The notes under the pieces: generated by a model | Seen by the model: the letters and a program-made list of their open reading frames with translations, nothing else | Told to the model about the DNA's origin: nothing | The model's database searches: none | Assembly: GCA_024336345.1 (NCBI GenBank) | Contig: JANFOG010000017.1 | Coordinates: 372,001 to 436,000 of the forward strand | Source of the DNA: Mariannaea sp. PMI_226 | Taxonomy: Eukaryota; Ascomycota; Sordariomycetes; Hypocreales; Nectriaceae | Reading direction: 5' to 3' | Length of the DNA stretch: 64,000 nucleotides | Part shown: one piece after another, positions 11,008-22,481 of the stretch | Layout of the letters: the number at the start of each line of letters is the position of its first letter | How positions within the stretch are numbered: position 1 is the first letter of the stretch | Translations under genes and position numbers: made by a program

Positions 11008-12862
11008 ATGGCCGGCAGTGACACGAGCAGCCATGAGTTGGGCAACTTGGCTTCCGTCAAGGGCGTGGAGGCCAAGGACACTCGCATCTTCGTGGAGGGG
11101 GAGCCTCATTCCCAGGTCGTCTCCAAGAACGAGCACTATGACAATGACCAACTTGCCCGGTTGGGAAAGAAGCAGGTTCTCAGGGTGCGTAAAAAGACAA
11201 GAATGCATACATCTCACTTCCCCGCCGTGCAGCATCAATTGTCTCAGTGATGAGTGCTAACCTTTGACTTAACAGCGTAACTTTGGTTTTATGACGATCC
11301 TTGGATTCAGCTGCACCATTCTCATTACTTGGGAAGCCGTCACCGTTCTCTTCGCCCAGGGCCTCAACAATGGTGGTACCGCTGGTCTCATCTATAGCTT
11401 CATTTTTGTCTGGGCTGGTAACTTCAGTGTCTTCACTACCATGAGTGAGCTCGTCTCCATGGCCCCGACCTCCGGTGGACAATACCACTGGGTTGCCATG
11501 CTGGCGCCGCGATCCTGTTCAAAGTTCTTGAGCTACCTTACCGGATGGCTGACGGTCGGCGGCTGGCAAGGATCTGTCGCGTCCAGCGCTCTTCTTACCG
11601 GCAACATGATTCTTGGCATGGCAAGTTTGAACAATGACAGTTTCGTGCCCCAGCTTTGGCAAGGAACTCTTCTTTTCTGGGTCATTCTTCTCTTCGCCGT
11701 CTTTATCAACACTCTTGTCAGCTCTGCACTCCCTAAATTTGAAGGTCTTATCCTCATCCTCCACATTCTGGGTTTCTTTGCCATTCTTATCCCCCTTGTT
11801 ACCCTCGGCCCTCACGGCGATGCGAAGGAAATTTTCAACGGTTGGGTCAACAACGGCGGCTGGCCGTCTCAAGGCTTGTCATTCATGGTTGGCATGATGG
11901 GCAATGCTTTTGCCTTTGTCGGTACCGATGCTGCTTTCCACGTAAGTATATACTATTCTCCCTGAGCCGCATTCATTCTTGATGTTGCTCTTGTGCCTGC
12001 TGTTTTCCTTCCAAATAATTCTTTAGCTCACATAGAACCACAGATGTCCGAGGAAACGGTCAATCCTTCTGTTGTTGTCCCCCGGTCTATCCTATTGAGT
12101 CTTGTCATCAACGGCGCCTGTGGCTTCGCTATGCTTGTTGCTATGGTATTCTGCATGGGTAACTTCGATGATGCCATCTCCTCTGGCCCCGGCATGCTGG
12201 GATTCCCTCACATGTACATCTTCCAGCAAGCGACACACTCAACTGCTGGAGCTACCGTCATGTCTGCTATTATCATGATCCTCGGTGCTTGTGCCACTGT
12301 TGGTATGCTTGCCTCAACCTCGCGAGTTTTCTGGTCATTTGCCCGTGACCGAGGTCTACCCTACTGGGGCACTCTCTCAAAGGTCGACAGCCGAACTACT
12401 GTCCCCATCTGGGCTGTAGCTGTTACTTCTATTATTTCGGTTCTTCTTTCCCTCATTAATGTCGGTTCTGCCATTGCCTTCCTCAACGTCACTTCTCTAT
12501 CGATCTCTTGTCTCTATGCTTCATACCTCATCGCCGCGATTCTGCTCCTCTACCGTCGAACAACCAAGGGTTTTAGTCTGCCTGATGCTTCGGATCTGCC
12601 AGCTATCGCCAACACTGCCGGCGCTGAGTTGGTGTGGGGCCCATTCCACCTGCCTGGTGCCTTCGGGATCGCCAACAACGTCTTGACTATTTGCTACTTG
12701 ATCGTCGTTGGATTCTTCAGTTTCTGGCCTCCAGTTTCTAACCCTACTCCAGATGTAATGAACTATGACATTGTCGTTACAGGATTCCTCGTTATCTTCA
12801 GCATTCTATACTATCTTTTCTGGGCTAAAAAGGAGTACAATGGTCCAGTTGTTGAGAGGTAA
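11008..12862 (+). CDS. APC-superfamily amino-acid/choline-type permease (553 aa)
   Basis: Three exons, 11008-11184, 11276-11941 and 12044-12862, with introns of 91 and 102 bp; all joins keep frame. After a polar N-terminus of about 60 residues come some 12 membrane helices. Recognisable family stretches are GGTAGLIYSFIFVWAG, SMAPTSGGQYHWVAM, LTGWLTVGGWQGSVAS, GTDAAFHMSEE, VVVPRSILLSLVINGA and STSRVFWSFARDRGLPYW. These fit the fungal UGA4/HNM1-like group, which imports GABA, choline or other amino-acid-like solutes across the plasma membrane by proton symport. The length is typical. The gene looks intact. Substrate cannot be decided from motifs. Confidence 0.92.
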
Positions 12863-13415
12863 AAACATTCCAAAAAGGTGGGAAAGGATGACGAGTTTGT
12901 ATTATTTAGTCTGTGCATAAAGAAAATATACATATTAATAGAACTTGTCATATAAATTACATACTTTCCCAACTCTTCTGTTGATGAAACTGGCACAAAT
13001 TATGTAGGACCAGTTATATTATGATGTCCTAGACACCACCATGGAGTTGGCCCGGCGAGAGCACAAGTCAAATGTCTTACACACGCTGCAAGAATTTTTT
13101 TTGGTTCACGCATAGGGCTGCAGATGTCCCCTTAAACTACTGCTTTTTGTTCTTCCTCTCGGTAATCTGTCACGATGTCTCGCTACGATAAGATCAACTG
13201 AGTCCATACAATGCTAAAGTAGCTGCTGACAGCGCTGCTCATAAATCAAATCAAGCAAGCAAATATTTCAATTAAATCAACCAATGTTGCCGAATCTCCC
13301 TTTCAAGCAAATCAAATATTCTTTTTCCGGATTTGGTAAGATTTAATTAAGTTGATATATGTTCTACCACTATGGGAAACCACAGGGATGCCCGATAGAC
13401 TTCTCCGTTTGAGAC
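12863..13415. other. AT-rich spacer before the hAT element
   Basis: Contains the permease 3' end. At 13240-13330 there are several AAATCAA/CAAATATTTCAA words resembling the palindrome found at 26136-26162, possibly debris of a second hAT family. No gene seen. Confidence 0.4.
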
Positions 13416-16279
13416 CAGACTTGCCTATCCTGATATGCTATCCTGATGTCATCCCTGCTATCCTGATATATCCGATATGATATATATCGGATATCGGATA
13501 AAGCTAGGCTCTCTTATCCTGATATCAAGATAGATATCAGGATAAACTGCCAACCCTGATTGGTTAGATTTTATTGTATTGGTTAAAGTCTCACCGCCTG
13601 ATTCAAGTATGTCGACCAGTCGACACAACTTTCTTTATTCTTCCAAGCATCCCAAGTATGGCCTCGCCATCACACCAGCCTACAGACTGTACTTCACATT
13701 CTCTGATGGCCAATGATTCTGTTGTTGATGCAGAATCAGTGCCATCTGAGATCCTGACCTTCGACTGCATATTCCGCTCGACATATCCGAATAAGGGCCA
13801 ACTAGGACCACCGGGGAAGCGTAGGACGAAGGGTGCAGTAGTCTATGAATGCCTTCTCTGTTCCTCAGATCAAACCTGGTCAAATCCGAAACGCGATAAC
13901 GCCCTGTACCATGCCAAGCGCAAACACGGCAACGCCATCCACTCTTCGGATCGCACAATACTCGAGCGGTCATCGGACACCGGTCTTCCGTTAAAGCAAG
14001 CTAGGCTTAATGATTACTATGCGGCAAGTCCATCAGAATCAGCTTTGCGAAGCGTTTTCAATTCCCAGCGCTATACCGAGAGCATGGTCGCTCTCCTCAC
14101 ACGGCGACGAGTACCCTTCTCAGCGGTTACGTGGGATGAGATGCAGGATGTCATGCTGGCCTGTAATCCCGCAATCAAGGACCTAATCATGACTTCACGA
14201 CATGAAGCAATGCATCACATAACGGCAAACTTTAGCCTGTACCAGTCGCAGTTGAAAGCTATGCTACAAAGCGCCGTTTCGAAGGTCCAGATCTCATCTG
14301 ATCTTTGGACGTCACCACATCGCCATGGAATGCTAGCAGTATGTGCACGGTGGGTTGACAAGGATTACCAACTCAGGAGAGCCCTCCTTGGCCTACGAGA
14401 GATTCGACACAGCCACTCCGGTGAGCATCAGTCTCGACTGATCTTCTACACTAGTCCATTATGGTATTACGGATCAACTTGGCTGCCATACTGGCGATAA
14501 TACAACATCCAACGACACATACTTGGAGAGTTTATCAATCAGACTTAAGCAGGAACATCAAGTACGTGGCATCCTGTCTTATTTGTCCTTTTTAGATCTG
14601 ACCCTGTGTAGATGGACTGGGACCCAAAACATCACCGTATCCGCTGCATCCTTCATATCATCAACCTATCCCTTCAAGCCGCGCTTTTCGCATCTTCACG
14701 CGAAGCTCTTCGGGCGGCCCTCGATGCTGCCAGCGGCGCCACCGGTGATGACCTGTATGGACGATGTTATCCCGTTGCGTACGGCGCATCTAGTGATGAC
14801 GCACCAAACAAGCCGGATCAAAATATAGTTAGAACGAAATGCTCCAGAGATTTTGCTTCCCAGAAAGGGTCAGCCTCAAAGGGGAATTCTCCTCTAGAGC
14901 AAGGTAATAATAGATTGGAGAGCGCTGCTGGTAGGAAGGTCCGGTTTATGATTCCATCCTTAGGCAAATTGCACCGGATCGTGTCATGGCTACGCAACTC
15001 GGCCGTCCACAGTGATACATGGGATGACGAATTCAGTTACGACTCGGCATCGATAATGACACACGCTGGAATTCATGGTATAGAATGATCGATAATCTGA
15101 TGAGGAAAAAGCAATGTGTCAAGCAGTTCCTGCTTGACCATGATAAGGCTTCGGGTGATGATATTCTTACCTCTTCGGATTGGGATTACCTAGAAAAGAT
15201 GCATGCATTCCTGCAGCCCTTCACGTCTACGACTTTATGGGCTCCAGGCGCAACAACAACTCTCTCTCAGAACCTAATGATCATGGATATATTACTTCGA
15301 CATTACGCATAGAAGAAGGTAAATAGTCTCACCCCCGTTCCCATCTGATCCAAAACCGGTAAGCCAGCTTTTCATCTTAACCGTAGGAACTCTATCAAGC
15401 AGAGCAGACATATAATACTCTCATGCTACACTCGATTGATATGGGTTGGTTCGTGCTTGATAAGTATTATGCACTGTCTGAAGAGTCGCCTATCTATGAA
15501 ACTGCTCTCTTTCTCGACCCGTCAAAGCGAGCTCGCTACCTCGAGATACACTGGAAAGAGGAGTGGGCAACAACTGCTATTCGACACGCACGTGCAATAT
15601 GGGAGAAAGAATATAAGATGGCACCCGGCCTTGCACCTTCGTTGCCGGGCGGGACATCCAGTCCGAGGCAGGCACAGCCGAACGAGCATGATCGGCTCTT
15701 GGACGAGATGATGGTCGCTGAGGACCTGACCAAGGATGTAGATGATTTCGAATATTTATCCGCGCTAAGCCCGTCAAAATTGAAGTTCTCCACTTACCTG
15801 GTGCTTGAGAGACCAAATTCGGACATACCCGCGTCTCAGTCGAATGACCATCGATGTTCTATCTGTTCCACCTGGTTCCGCTGACCCTGAGTCAGTATTT
15901 AGTGGAGGGAGACGTACCTTATCATGGGATCGCGAAAGGATGTCATGTGCCAACCTGGAGAAGGTCAAATGCATCGGCAACTGGCTACGTGAAGAACTTA
16001 TTGTACCATCATCACGTGGTGGTAGAGGGCTTCTTGTGGATGGCGAACTCAACAGTGGAGTTCGGGTGGATTCGGATGATGATCTAGATTGATAATATCC
16101 GAAACGATCCCTGCAAAACTATGTATCCTCTATTATAGCATGTATGCTAAAGCTGCTAAAGCTGCTATGCTGATATCACACCTGCTATCCTGCTGAGCCG
16201 ATGTCATATCAGGATAGTGTGGTATCCCGATATCAGGATAAGTATCATATCAGATAAGATATCAGGATAGGCAAGTCTG
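13416..16279 (+). mobile_element. Complete but inactive hAT DNA transposon (2.86 kb)
   Basis: A 21-bp sequence starting CAGACTTGCCTATCCTGATA at 13416-13436 recurs as its exact reverse complement at 16259-16279. Inside each end are many further copies of TATCCTGATAT in both orientations (13441-13550 and 16170-16265), the subterminal repeat pattern to which hAT transposases bind. The transposase frame lies between. The flanking 8-mers (tttgagac and cctaagtc) match only 4 of 8, so no clean target-site duplication remains. Three of the four differences are transitions, which would fit an old, mutated duplication. Confidence 0.88.
13658..16092 (+). pseudogene. hAT transposase with multiple frameshifts
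   Basis: Starts MASPSHQPTDCTSHSL, followed by a BED-like zinc-finger region (CLLCSSDQTWSNPKRDNA...HAKRKHG). Then come hAT core motifs SSDLWTSPHRHGMLAVCARW, RIRCILHIINLSLQ and DTRWNSWYRMIDNLM, and the C-terminal dimerisation block (YPRLSRMTIDVLSVPPGSAD, ESVFSGGRRTLSW). To read these in order the frame must change near 14440, near 15050, in 15310-15400 (possibly a real intron) and near 15830; a short intron fits at 14562-14611. The protein can therefore no longer be made. Full family length is otherwise preserved, so the copy died in place rather than by truncation. Confidence 0.88.
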
Positions 16280-16292
16280 CCTAAGTCCTAGT

Positions 16293-17350
16293 TTGATGGG
16301 CCCGTGAACGCGGCAAGGCCCCTTGTGATTTAGCAAGGCTGTTATAAGTTCCTAGCACATCGGATTTCATGGGTAGGGAAATACCTCCACCAAGACCTTT
16401 ATTTTAAGTCAAGAATTGCTTCGTTCTAAGGTAGCTACCATAAACTCTAATAAATTATCTTTCATTTACGTTAGGTTTTCAGTCCTATTTATCGAAAGCC
16501 TCGTGCCCGCACTACAATCCCATGCCCGTTCGAGAGGGCTGCTAAGTAGATCGCAGAATAGCACCGCCAGACAGAAACATAAATTTATACACAAAACATT
16601 CCGCACCGCCTGGCACCTAATGTCCCTTTTGTGAATGGTGCCTTAGGTGAGGAACTCAACGCTATACCGTAGATACCTTAGCATGCTTGATATTTACCAT
16701 AATACGCTATGTCTGCACACTGCCCACATCGCTTATTCCTCTCCGTTTAACGAACTATTGCCTCTTCCCATCGGTATCATGTAAACAACTGGCTAGTCTA
16801 TGCGTGAGTCAACTCATCTAGTCTAATCCAATCAACATAATAATTATTATTTCTGCTTTGTAACCTAAAATAGCCTGACAAGGCATTTAATATCATAACT
16901 ACGGATGTTAACTTTGACCCACCCAACCAGGGTGGAATTTTGCGTATACTCTGGAGGTCAAGGGGTTCCATGTAAGAGAGAACGAAACTGAAGACGGAAA
17001 AGAAATTGTAAGAATTCTAAGATAAGTAATAGAAAAATAAGAAAAAGGGTTTCAAATGCGATAATATATAATTTCTTACCCTAATTTGCAATGGAATTTA
17101 TATAACTTTTTAAGATTGTCTGATATTCTTATCGAATCTATAAGCTAGGCTTAATCTCCAAAGCTACATTCCTGGCCTCAAAAGCTACCGACTTGACACG
17201 ACGTCCCTGCTCGTGTGGGTGAAACCTAACAATATTTGAAGATTCGACCTCCGTCCTTGACCAAATTCCCAAGTAATCAACACTGCACATACTCATGGAA
17301 CGCCCCTCCAATGTAATTATATAAACAGACCTTGCGCGAATGCTGTTCAC
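16293..17350. other. AT-rich intergenic region
   Basis: No recognisable gene. It becomes strongly AT-rich from 16990 to 17110 (poly-A and TATAATTT runs), which may be the 3' flank of the minus-strand MHYT gene. Confidence 0.5.
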
Positions 17351-20158
17351 TCAACGGCTCTTAACAAACTCCGCGAAAAAGACATCCACAAACGATAAGA
17401 TATTGTTGAGGTCGCCGTTTCGGGTTTCAATGTGGGATACCTGAGACACAGCTGCGATTTTAGCTCCGCCATGGCCCATGGGTCTCAGCTCAATCCCTGA
17501 TTCTGTTAACGACGTGCGGTCGCTGAGCCTCTTAGTACCGATGGGAATCTGGACTTCTAATGGCTGCCGATACGCTTCTGTGTCTGAGTGAATCCCTTTG
17601 ATATTAATGCTGATCTCTTGGGACACCATGATACCGCTATACGATGGTGGCGGCTGATGCGAGTTCTTCTGCCCAGAGTCGTCTATTATACGTAGCGATT
17701 GTGAGCGGTCATCTCCAGGCGAACGCAGGTCAGTTGTTGAGCTTGTCTGGACAGATTCGGAAGACAATAATGGGTGCCCGCTCAGTGATGACGCCGACTT
17801 CTCTGCGCTTCCAAAAAACCGCAACTTCGATGAGAGGCCTGATTGTTTGTCTTCTGGTCCATCAGTAGGACAACCAATTCTCTTAAAAATGCGCCAAAAT
17901 TCCCGGTGCACGTCCTCCATGAACCTCTGTTGGAACTGGTCCGCTACCTGGCGCATCCTGAAGAAGCTCAGAGGCACCAATTCGCAGCTAGGGCTTGATA
18001 GCATTGAATGGATGGGTATTACTAGCCGCAACGCTATCATGAATGTCTCTGCTTGGCCGTCTCCGTCTTGGGAATGCAGACGGACAATAGTCGGGGTAAA
18101 TGCGGCATCTTCGAAGAAAGGTTCTTCAATCCACTCGCGTAGAGCTTCAATCGCATCACAAAGTTGCGCGGCGAACTTCGTCTCTTCAGAGGATCGACGC
18201 GAAGAACAATCTCGCAGAGTCTGACGAAGCTCCGTTACGGTCAAACTTTGGAGTTGCTTCAAAAATTCCGCTTGCCATTTCTCGATGCTATTAATGGGCA
18301 GAGCCATAGAGGGAAGAAGGTTTCTGGTGCCTTTTCGTACGACCACATAGAATCCAAGTTTGACTCGCGGCTGGATTGCGAATAAGCCAAGGTGGACACC
18401 AGGTGGAATTCGGTCTTGCTGATCTGCATACGCTGCCATATCCCACATTTTCGCCTCAAATCCGGGAGTTTGGATCTGCATGCTTGATCTAATAATGTCA
18501 CAGACCTGGTGCAGGTCCGCGAAACGGTAGCCAGAGGATACCAGCCGCTCTGCCTCGCGATCTGTGTCGACCCGGCGAACCAAAAACATGAGCGACCCAC
18601 GGCTGTATTCTTGCTGGCAGTCGAGACCTTTCTTTACTACGTCAGTCGTACCAGGGTCAGCCTTGATTGCATTGACATCAATTGAGAAAGGCCTTGGTTG
18701 ATGTTGTCCCTGTGTTCGCTTGGAACCCGACCCTGTCTGGAGGATCTCATCCCAAAGAACTCCAACAGAAGTAAGGTCCTCCCGCAGCCGATTGCTCAGT
18801 GCCGCAGCGGCAACGCAAAATAACTCACGGAAGATGATATCGAATTCTTCAATCAACTCGCCATGGTCGTTGATGAGCCGAACACCGCGTTTTCCATTCT
18901 TGTTATAACCAGAGTCTCTCAACTGAGTTAAGTGATAATTCATACTGTTGATAAGTCTTGAGATCCCGCTCCAGTTTCTCGAGGCCTGGAACATCCAATG
19001 GAATAATGAATGGGCGATGGTGAAGCCTTCTTTCGTATTCTGCCGTTGTTAGAACTATTTACGAGAAGTACTATCAGGTGCTTACCTTTTCCAAGAATGA
19101 ATCCGCCACAACTGTACTAGGAATGAGTCCATCGGGATCAACAAGTACCCTCCCGTCTTTGTGAAATACAGCGGCGGCCAAGGTAATCTGTTGCGCCCGA
19201 AGGGCAAACCTCCGCATGTTTCTAGCCCGGAGAATCGCCAATCCAGCCATGATGACACAGGCACCGAGAGACTATTAACATTAGCGACCTACGGCTATGA
19301 ACTTCGAAGTTATGCGCAATAGACTAACCAGAAATATAACAATAATCACGGTTGCGCTTCGAGAAAGTTTGTTTTTCTTCGATTTGATATTGACTAGTCG
19401 ATACCGCGTGCCAACAGCGGCACACCAGTGCATCCCAGAAACAGCACCCGCCAGCACGACAGCAGAAATCGTTCGCTTCCACCATGACGTGGCCCACATA
19501 GCTCGGAAGATAAAGAACATAGCTAGAGCCACAATACTGGCAACAACAGAAATGGTTGCAGCGCCCACGACATATGCCGGTCGATAGATGCACACATAGT
19601 TGGTGATAGAAGCATTTCCAAGGTAGTGCATTCCACATATGGTAGCTCCGCAGAGAATACCGCCGACTGTGACTCTCCACCAGGAAACACGATTGTTCGT
19701 GCCGACGGCGACAAACGCAGCAAGGAGTACGATGATCGGTACGAAAAAGGAGATTGCAGTGAAACCGGTCGAATATTCTACCTGTAACTCGGGTTCTCCG
19801 TTGGCTAGGTTAATGGCTGCGTTACCGATGAAATGCTGGGAACAGTAAGCAAATATCTGACAACTCTTCGGGTCTGCCTGCGCACCATGCACCAAATGGA
19901 GATGCCGCCCATGGTGACGGCCGAGCTCAGAAGGAGCAGGCTGATTCAGTCAGCAAAATGTTCCTGCGATTTTCAGTGATATGAGACAGCGCCATACTGG
20001 TTGAAGAGCCCTTTGAGCCCGGTCCGGCGGTTGATCAACTCGAGGGTCGAGGCAGCGCCTATGAGGCTGACGAGGTAGCTGAGAACGACAAAACCGGCAT
20101 TGTAGCTCTGGGCCACAGCCCGGCCCTGGTATTCACGGAGGACATCCTCGAACGACAT
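17351..20158 (-). CDS. MHYT-domain membrane signalling protein (865 aa)
   Basis: Five exons: 20158-19998, 19940-19886, 19835-19329, 19271-19086 and 19039-17351, with introns of 46-57 bp; exon lengths sum to a whole number of codons. The N-terminal third holds seven membrane helices carrying three MHYT-like motifs (MHFIGNAA at residue 72, GMHYLGNAS, GMHWCAA), a sensor module first defined in bacteria and proposed to bind a metal with its Met/His residues. The soluble C-terminal part (about residues 300-865) is fungal-specific, begins DSFLEKNTKEGFTIAH, and ends in a low-complexity Ser/Pro-rich tail. No kinase or cyclase domain is visible, so the output is unknown. Start ATG at 20158 (MSFEDVLREYQG) precedes the first helix. 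The gene appears intact. Confidence 0.85.
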
Positions 20159-22481
20159 ACTAGGGAACTTTGCGGCTAGCAACTTCCGTCACAGTAACCG
20201 TCCATGAAAAGAAGACCACTACCGGGCTAGACGACCGCACTTAAGTATGCGGGCAGTTGTCAACACAATATCCTCCTTCTGATGTGACCTTTCATGGGAG
20301 CCCTACTTGCCTAGGATGTAAGCCAATGAATAATGCGCATTGCGCATTTCTTATTGGCTCGAATGCCATGTCGATTGGTACCTTGGTACATGAAATTGGG
20401 AAATTGAGTTCTACTTCGAGTGGGCAACTTGTTCTCCGGGACTAGATCGCCAACAGAATTTTCTTGCATGTGAGAAGTCCAGCGGGAATATCTTTACCAT
20501 ACAATGATGTTGTGATTGGGAGGGTTATCGTGCAGGATGTCGTGGAGTGACCCAGGTAACGCACCCAACTCTGACATGGGCATCTTGATGGTCATTGGCG
20601 AAGCTGTCGTTCACCTCCATGCTTACCATGTCTTTAGGCTCAAGGGGCCTACTGGACCATGTTCGCTCAGCTGAAAGCGGACAGGAGCGGAGATCAATGC
20701 GGCTAGCTGAGAGATCCCTGAGCCTAGCCGCCACCCTCCGTAGGGGACTGCCATGTATTTTGAATGGGCCAAAAGGAGAAAAGTTGCTGAAGCGGCTGTG
20801 ATTAGCGCCAGTCATGCGGGGGGGCGAAGTTTAAATTGTTAGATGACGCTTGATGACGCTGGCTGGCTTACTGAAATCCTGCATTCGATATCTCTGCTTC
20901 TCGACGGATGCACCCATGGTTATCGATGCTGAGACATTCTCAGTAAAAGCCCGCTAAAGCCTGACATGTGGCGTCATTGGTAGCGAATGGAGGCCTGAGC
21001 ATGTTAGGCAGGTAATGTCATAGCTTCGCTATCTCTGACGTTCACGCTTGGAGAGCGATTTATGGCGCTGATAACGCGACAAGAACTGAGACACTAATCT
21101 GTGTATGAAGGAAACATTGCTCTCCGTTTGTGTTTCAGCTTGCCTTTGCCTTTTTGGGGGGATGGTGGGGTTGAAGGTGGACAAGTTGCCTGGTTCCACT
21201 TTTTGCAGTTCAAAGTGTCCTCTTTTGATGCAATGATCTAACAAAGTGAGATATACTTAGTCTCTCAGCTTCATGAAGACAATACTCACCACTCTTCTAC
21301 GAAGAGTACAGCGTCGGAGGGTACCGGAGACTTTTTTTCTGCGTTCTTTTCTCATGCGTATCTTCAATAGGATACCGGAGCTCGCAGACCGCTCTATCCC
21401 CCTGCAGCCGCTGCCGTCTATCAGGAGCCGCTATGCCAGAAACGAATGTCAGCTCACACTTCAAAGAGGAACAAGATGGCAGACCAACTTCTGCTATACA
21501 GCAGCTCAGATCTATCTGGAGGCATCCTAAAGCAGGATATCCGATAAGCATGCCTTAGCCGGTCTGAGAGTTCATTAGCGTAATGAGCGTTGCCAATCTG
21601 TTCCAGCAGAAATCAGCAAGTGCATCGTGTGAAGATGATGACGAAATTCGGAGTCATAGTCATTTCCATCCGATGTAACGTCAGCATGTCCCGTGTCGAA
21701 CCTCAAAAACTATTCTACAGTTACACTTGGCTTGGCGGTAGTTAGGGAAGGGACCAGAGAACCTCTTGGGGGTTTGGACGCTTTTGACCCTCACCCTGAT
21801 TGGAATAGCTTGGATTATAGCCCGGACTGAGCTGCCCAGAGTAACCTAATCGTACCACTCTAGGTGGGTCCATCTCTAATTAAACGCCGATCATGTTAAG
21901 GGGCATCACCCACACACTGAACAAGCTTAACCGATTGCTGGCTTCCGCCCCAGTCTTCGGAAGGCTGGGCCGCTCGCGCTAGTCTCGTCAGAAAGACCTG
22001 GTAGGATTAGCCCTTGCTGATACGCCGTCCAAGCCTCGCGATGCCATCCCGCACAATCATAGAGGTTCGCAGATCCATCTGTGCTGTGATCGGATATGGC
22101 TTGAACTCCACCCGTAGCCGGCTCAACTTTTGTAAAGTTAATGACCCGCTGTTAAAGCGATGCTGCAACAATACTCAAGCCGGACTACGCAGGACCAATC
22201 GAGTGTGTGTGTGTTAGGACATGGCCGGTGTACTACTACCGTCGGCATCTTGCGTCATAACATAACATTTCTAATGCACCCACTCTAATTCTATGCCAGA
22301 GGCCACCCCTTACTTCGTCTCACGCTTGAGACTGCCTTTTGAGTCTAGATCCGGGATCTATATGCTACGGACTTGATACTATGCTCGTGTATATACACGG
22401 CGAGTTTGTCCAGTAAAACCCCTGATGAGCTAAGACTGTCCGCCACCCTTCCTGTCAATCTTCGTCCTCAGAGTCCCCACT
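20159..22481. other. 2.3-kb intergenic region between MHYT and HypX-like genes
   Basis: Serves as a divergent promoter region. No protein motif, RNA gene or repeat was recognised. Small frames at 20525-20815 and 21273-21551 have no family likeness. Confidence 0.5.

Noticed and set aside
13408..16287. 8-bp target-site duplication of the hAT element
   Set aside because: The flanking 8-mers match at only four positions, so a duplication cannot be claimed.
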